A stretch of DNA of 36,657 bases, taken from JAIBCL01 sp031411695 (GTDB lineage Bacteria; Verrucomicrobiota; Verrucomicrobiia; Verrucomicrobiales; Verrucomicrobiaceae). Under the pieces are notes generated by a model. The model made no database searches and was not told the origin of the DNA. It saw nothing but the letters and a program-made list of their open reading frames with translations. Location: NCBI GenBank assembly GCA_031411695.1, contig JANOBO010000246.1, positions 1 to 36,657 on the forward strand. Direction: 5' to 3'. This document shows, one piece after another, positions 33,101 through 36,657 of the stretch (position 1 is its first letter; every line of letters starts with the position of its first letter). The position numbers and the translations under genes were made by a program.

Positions 33101-36100
33101 TTGTTCATCGTCACCGTGCCGCCGCCTTGCAGGTTCACGATGCCGTCGATGCGCAGGTTTGAGCCGGAGCCGCCGGAGACGAGATTGATCTGACCTTCAT
33201 TTTGCATGGTGCCCTTGAGCACGGTGGTCTGTGCGTTGCCTATCGTGTAAGCGCCGAAGACCGTGATGGCTCCCACATCCGTGCCGTCGAGCCACGTGTT
33301 GTTGCCGGAGTAAACGCCGCCGCCGTTGTTCACGACATAGCCGCCGTAGATCGTCGAACCGGTCATCAGCACCGAGGACCCGGCCAGCGCTTGAATGACC
33401 GCGCTGGTGTTTGCCACGTAAATGTTGTTGAGCTGGAGGATGCCTCCGTTGCTCGCTTGCAGGTAGCCGTTGTTGGCCACCTGACGTGTCATGAGCAGGT
33501 AATCCCCGTTTACATTCGCATCCACGATCCGTCCGTTGTCGTTTTGGAACAACACGTCAATGGTGCCCTTGCCCTCGATGGTCTGCTTGTTGATCAGCAG
33601 GTCGCTGCCCGGTGAGCCATTATAGCGGATGGTGTTGGAGCCTCCATTGTTCATCGTCACCTTGCCGGCGCCTTGGAGGGTCACCGTGCCGTCGACGTAA
33701 AGGCCCGTGCCGGAGCCGAGGGAGTTCATGGCGATGAGGTTGTTGTTGTTGATCGTACCCTTGAGCGCGGTGATTCCGGTGTTGGCGATGGTGTAGGTGC
33801 CGTTCAGCGTGATCGCATCGGGCGCGGTACCATCGAGGAAGGTGGCGGTGCCAGATAAAATGGTGCCTCCAGCGTTTTGGATCACTCCTCCATAAATCGT
33901 CGAGTTATTCATCAGCACCGTGGCACCGGCCCCGAGCGCCTGGATGGTCGCGCGGGAGTTACCGACGTAAATGCTGCCGAGCGAGAGCGTGCCGCCATTG
34001 CTCGCTCGCAGAAAGCCGCCGTCGGCCGGGTTCAGGTTCAGCGCGCCTTCGTTGGTGGTGGGTCGTGAAATGCTGAGCGTCTCGCCGGTCACGTTCGCAT
34101 CGACCAGCTCGCCCGCATAATTATAGAGCAGCACGTTGATGTCGCCGCGGCCCTGGATGGTCTGGTGATTGTAGAGCACGTCCGTCGCTGGGTTGGTGTT
34201 GTAGCGGATCACGTTGGTGCTCGCATTGTTCATGGTGACCCTGCCATCACCCTGGAGGCTGACCGCGCCATCAATGAACAGCGTCGTGCCAGAGCCACCG
34301 GAGTTCATGGCGATTTGATTGTTGTTGTTGATCGTGCCCTTGAGAATGGATTGCCCGACATTGTCCAGGGTGTAGGTGCCATTCAGCGTGATGCCGCCGC
34401 CTGAGCCGTCGAGCGTGGTGAGGTTGCCGGAATAAATCGTGCCGCCTGCGTTCGTGAGCGTGCCGCCTGTAATCGTCGAGTTTCTGAGGTAAACGGTTCC
34501 GCCACTCGTCGCCGTGATGAGGCCGCTGGTGTTGGCGACTGCGATGCTTTCGAGCGAGAGAATGCCGCTGTTGCTAGCCTGGAGCTTTCCGGTGTTGGTC
34601 ACATCGCGGTTCATCGCCAGCGTCTGGTTCGTCACATTCCCATCGACGACACCCAGTGACTGATTCGTCAGCTTCACATCGATCATGCCCATGCCCTGGA
34701 TGTGCTGCTGCGGATTGGTGAGCAGATCACTTGCCGCATTCGTACCCCAGCCGAGACGATTGCTGCCCCCGGTTCCCAGAGTGACTTCACCCGTGCCGAG
34801 CAGGGTGACGGCACCTTCGATGTTCAAGTCCGCGCCGGAGCCGATGGAGTTTAGCAGAATGCTGCCGTTGTTTGTCAGGGTTCCCTGCAAGGCGAGCGTG
34901 GTGGCGTTGTTCACGATCACCTGTCCGCCAGCAGCGTTGTTCAGCGTGTTGATGCGCGATGTGCCTGCGACACTGCGGATCACACCCGTCGAGCTGTTGA
35001 GCAGGCTGCCATTGAGAATCTGACCATTCGACAGACGCACCTCGCCCGTGCCGATGGTCTGCACGGTGCCCGGCGTGCCGACGCCCGCGCTTTGCACCGT
35101 GCCGTTTTGTACCGTGACGATGCTGCCGGCCGCTGCCTCCACGAGTCCGCCGTTGTTCTCGATCGTATTGTTGATCGTCATAAGGCCGCCGCCGCTCGCA
35201 CGCATGATGCCGGTGTTGATGCCCGCGCCCGCGACGTTCTGAGGCGTGACGGTAAGTGTCTGTCCGCTAACGTTGGCGAGGATGAGGCCGCCGTTCGTGA
35301 GCTTCATGTTGCCACTGCCGATGACGCCGCGGCCCTGAATCGTGTTGTTCTCGTTGTTCAGGCGGTTGCCAGCAGTGCTCGCGAGGATCGTGTCGCCATC
35401 GGAGTTCAGTGCGCCGAGCGTGATGGTGCCGTTGCCGCGCAGAGTCACCGCTCCCGTGCCATCGCCACCAATGAAGAGCGAGGTCCCCGAGCCGATGGAG
35501 TTCATCGAGATCGTGCCGGTGTTATAGACCGTATTCACCAATGTGAGCGAAAAGGCGTTCGGCGTGCCAAACGGACCGACCAGCGTGATGCCTAGGGCAT
35601 CCGTGCCATCGAGAGTGACGCCCGCCAGTGTCACCGTACCGCCAAGATTCTTCACCGTGCCGCCATTCACACGCGCACCGCTCACCATCCCGACCGACGA
35701 GCCGGTGAGCGCCTGGATCGTGCCGCCCACGTTGTTGATCGTCGTCGTGGCGATCGACAGAGTCCCTCCGCCGCTCGACTGCATGAGGCCTGTGTTCGTC
35801 AGGTTCCGCGCGACGGCCAATGTTCCGCCGCTCACATTCGCGTCGATCAAGCCGGTGGCCTGGTTCGTGAGATTCACGTTCAGCGTGCCGTTTCCCTCGA
35901 TGGTCTGGTTATTGTTCAGCGTGTCGGTGCCAGCCGAACTGCGATACACGATGACATTGGAGCCGCCGCTGCTCATCGTCACCTTGCCCGGGCCTTGCAG
36001 GTTCGTGCCTTGCAGGTTCACCGTGCCATCAATGTAAAGCGCGGTGCCCGAGCCGATGGAGTTCATCGCGATGAGGTTGTTGTTATTGATCGTGCCCTTG

Positions 36101-36657
36101 AGAATGGACTGCCCTGTATTGGCGAGGGTGTAGGTGCCATTCAGCGTGATGCCGCCACCGCCCGTGCCGTCGAGCGTGGTGAGATTGCCGGAAAAGATCG
36201 TGCCGCCTGAATTGGTAAGCGTGCCGCCGGTAATCGTCGAATTGTTCAAGTAAACGGTGGAGCCGCTGCTCGTGGCCGTAATGAGGCCGCCGGTGTTGGC
36301 GACTGCGATGCTGTTGAGCGAGAGAATGCCGCCATCGCTCGCTCGCAAGATGCCACTGTTCGTCGTGGCGCGGAGTATCGATAGAAACTGCCCGCTCACA
36401 TTGGCATCCACGAGCTGACCTGTCGTGTTGTTGAAGAGCACATTGATGTCACCTCGGCCCTCGATGGTCTGGTGGCTGTTTAGCATGTCGGTCGCCGGGG
36501 CGCCGTTGTCGCGGATGACGTTGCTGCCCCCATTGCTCATCGTCACCTTGCCCGCGCCTTGCAGGTTCACCGCGCCGTCGATGATAAGCGCGGTGCCCGA
36601 GCCGATGGAGTTCATCGCGATGAGGTTGTTGTTATTGATCGTGCCCTTGAGAATGGA
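30148..36657 (-). CDS. Giant repetitive surface/secreted protein (C-terminal part; 5' end outside window)
   Basis: At least 2169 residues are visible and the frame stays open to the window edge, so the start is missing. The body consists of about seven beta-helix-like modules of 182-217 residues (anchors such as MNSIGSGTALYIDGTVNLQG, then QTIEGxG, xDANVSG, xxTN.G.L.ASNGGxLSL, GGT....GNxTxLDG). A further beta-rich region (TVTGSGDL, NGTSVSSGAY, FINNGNLAV) leads to an octapeptide array (GGGGNIVA, about 12 exact units). The last 220 residues include PGDFNADPDSDGAVNGLEYG, a thrombospondin-type-3/EF-hand-like Ca2+ loop, and the end FLRMKVARP, which resembles the final strand of many verrucomicrobial exported proteins. 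No autotransporter barrel is visible at the C-terminus. It is probably an adhesin-like or cell-surface polymer-binding protein; the role is inference. Confidence 0.85.
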   Translation of the reverse strand, partial: SILKGTINNNNLIAMNSIGSGTALIIDGAVNLQGAGKVTMSNGGSNVIRDNGAPATDMLNSHQTIEGRGDINVLFNNTTGQLVDANVSGQFLSILRATTNSGILRASDGGILSLNSIAVANTGGLITATSSGSTVYLNNSTITGGTLTNSGGTIFSGNLTTLDGTGGGGITLNGTYTLANTGQSILKGTINNNNLIAMNSIGSGTALYIDGTVNLQGTNLQGPGKVTMSSGGSNVIVYRSSAGTDTLNNNQTIEGNGTLNVNLTNQATGLIDANVSGGTLAVARNLTNTGLMQSSGGGTLSIATTTINNVGGTIQALTGSSVGMVSGARVNGGTVKNLGGTVTLAGVTLDGTDALGITLVGPFGTPNAFSLTLVNTVYNTGTISMNSIGSGTSLFIGGDGTGAVTLRGNGTITLGALNSDGDTILASTAGNRLNNENNTIQGRGVIGSGNMKLTNGGLILANVSGQTLTVTPQNVAGAGINTGIMRASGGGLMTINNTIENNGGLVEAAAGSIVTVQNGTVQSAGVGTPGTVQTIGTGEVRLSNGQILNGSLLNSSTGVIRSVAGTSRINTLNNAAGGQVIVNNATTLALQGTLTNNGSILLNSIGSGADLNIEGAVTLLGTGEVTLGTGGSNRLGWGTNAASDLLTNPQQHIQGMGMIDVKLTNQSLGVVDGNVTNQTLAMNRDVTNTGKLQASNSGILSLESIAVANTSGLITATSGGTVYLRNSTITGGTLTNAGGTIYSGNLTTLDGSGGGITLNGTYTLDNVGQSILKGTINNNNQIAMNSGGSGTTLFIDGAVSLQGDGRVTMNNASTNVIRYNTNPATDVLYNHQTIQGRGDINVLLYNYAGELVDANVTGETLSISRPTTNEGALNLNPADGGFLRASNGGTLSLGSIYVGNSRATIQALGAGATVLMNNSTIYGGVIQNAGGTILSGTATFLDGTAPDAITLNGTYTIANTGITALKGTINNNNLIAMNSLGSGTGLYVDGTVTLQGAGKVTMNNGGSNTIRYNGSPGSDLLINKQTIEGKGTIDVLFQNDNGRIVDANVNGDYLLMTRQVANNGYLQASNGGILQLNNIYVANTSAVIQALAGSSVLMTGSTIYGGYVVNNGGGVYSGNNTWLDGTDVGAITVFGAYTIGNAQTTVLKGTMQNEGQINLVSGGSGSNLRIDGIVNLQGGGTVTMNNNGSNHIYYNGSAATDGLNNFQTIEGRGSIDVIIENKSSGVVNGNIAGQTLTIDRDVTNRGILRAENGGTLSVNAIGLSTGQIDSRAGSQVSFNSPSFLLDQGTTITGVSQTRLVGGTTFIGDSQGDTIPTSNLLITGGTLTGPGTMNVSGSFTLTAGTVTGSGDLDLLAGSTNIVNGSSSTIDARPVTNHGTLTLAVNSLTMRGGAVLSNHGTLNVQGGTTVNGNANGGSSIDNHDLLQKTGSGTATLNTSFANTGTVEVQSGTLVINGTSVSSGAYVVNNDANFSNLDFGSGTHNLNAGASITGTGQARINGGGTVNVNAETHAADIALISGVIQGPGNLIVDRHMYWGAATMYGSGQTIIASGATIEIATGSTKFLHGRDLINYGTVNWSGGTIEGSDGGNFINRAGSNMGVTGNVTFTRADETSEFINNGNLAVPVGTSLTINSDFTNNGRVEAGGSSLTNMTSMADASAAGGTLTVTGNIKGNGVIEAIGSFLNWITGGIFAPKTVSGTTTVSGGGQLSIQGPGVTTIQGAGSGIVAGGGGNIVAGGGGNIVAAGGGNIVAGGGGNIVAGGGGNIVAGGGGNIVAGGGGNITHNGPGNIEAQGGGIVAAGGGNIVAGGGGNIVAGGGGNIVAGGGGNIVAAGGGNIVAAGGGNIVAAGGGNVISHNGNAIVAGKDAVLTNDGGLSSASVTGPIILAESGGNLIGHTGGTFTGNMVAQSGGSLLPGDIGAAGVMSLTGNLDLQNGSILKMDLLSFTQGTGYDLLNVAGTVAFNGNLLVNMAFALRTLASTDLLTLVTATSPITGTVGNLTGNRVSTANGQGSFKVTYGTNNNLVLDDYQPTLLTYSVWQSAWSLTGSPGDFNADPDSDGAVNGLEYGLGMDPMNSDADLLPIVGIINVSGVNYLALTYVRMAGVNTPTDLTFTVERSTTPGGGWSITGVVQQSVAPGPGSGFETVIMRSTTPVGAPGNEIEFLRMKVARP
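31103..31495 (-). repeat. GGGGNIVA octapeptide array (24-bp period)
   Basis: Within the giant protein, about 12 exact or near-exact GGGGNIVA or AGGGNIVA units occur in two blocks of six, separated by a degenerate spacer (ITHNGPGNIEAQ). The DNA period is 24 bases with synonymous drift between units, so it is old or under coding selection rather than freshly duplicated. Such Gly/Asn/hydrophobic octads are typical of stacked beta-roll or beta-helix turns. Confidence 0.9.
32760..36657 (-). repeat. Seven large modules with near-identical DNA segments
   Basis: Module anchors (the start of MNSxGSG or its equivalent) fall at 36615, 36066, 35505, 34854, 34308, 33729 and 33183, so the periods are 549, 561, 651, 546, 579 and 546 bases. 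At least 71 bases at 36587-36657 are identical to 36038-36108, showing recent duplication or gene conversion. Module 2 has an extra TNLQG from a 15-base tandem duplication near 36000. Further modules may lie beyond the window. Confidence 0.9.

Overview
The window looks like a chromosomal piece of a Verrucomicrobiota bacterium, most likely of the Verrucomicrobiales (Prosthecobacter/Verrucomicrobium-like). The grounds are two DUF1549/DUF1553 'planctomycete cytochrome C' proteins, a Tat-exported DUF1501 protein, an SLA1-homology (SHD1) domain on secreted proteins, a huge verrucomicrobial-style repeat surface protein, high overall G+C, and start codons mostly without a clear Shine-Dalgarno. The genus is inference. 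No rRNA, tRNA, CRISPR array or intact prophage is visible.

Region 1 (1-2377) is the 3' part of an RHS gene whose upstream frame is cut by two TAG codons. It has an AT-richer variable tip and, 2 bases downstream, a small two-helix membrane protein. Region 2 (2378-5295) is a two-gene cassette overlapping by ATGA: a GT42/MptE-like putative glycosyltransferase carrying palindromic in-frame repeats, and a GT9-type glycosyltransferase fused to a SAM methyltransferase. Region 3 (5443-14970) is envelope and metabolism: a large AsmA-like protein, a half-size TauE/SafE permease, a PlsC-GNAT double acyltransferase (OlsF-like layout), a small SHD1-like secreted protein, a secreted PHP-like protein, and 6-phosphogluconate dehydrogenase with a strong terminator.

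Region 4 (14979-21978) has a minus-strand nucleotidyltransferase with a small overlapping ORF, a minus-strand PSCyt2/PSD1 (DUF1549/DUF1553) protein, and a plus-strand S10 serine carboxypeptidase, conserved membrane protein and secreted rhodanese. It ends with a convergent YjdF/DUF2238-like membrane protein. Region 5 (22176-26001) is a translation and folate block: a DksA/TraR-like protein with a histone-H1-like tail, L33, S18, FolE2, then an enolase-superfamily enzyme. All four of the first genes are forms that do not rely on the usual structural zinc or zinc cofactor, an unexpected concentration.

Region 6 (26102-29691) is a tight operon of an SHD1-DUF1549-DUF1553 protein and a DUF1501 protein, closed by a double-hairpin terminator. 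Region 7 (about 29768-30105) is a decayed IS1182-like transposase fragment. Region 8 (30148 to the window end, minus strand) is a giant repetitive surface or secreted protein whose 5' end lies outside the window; it has about seven modules of 180-217 residues and a GGGGNIVA octapeptide array near the C-terminus.

Stretches not assigned to genes are mostly short. The segments 2216-2377, 5296-5442, 8167-8337, 15619-15865, 18599-18745 and 21979-22175 show no gene I can support; 18599-18745, 8716-8871 and 21979-22175 lie between divergent genes and must hold promoters, but I could not fix -35/-10 boxes by eye.
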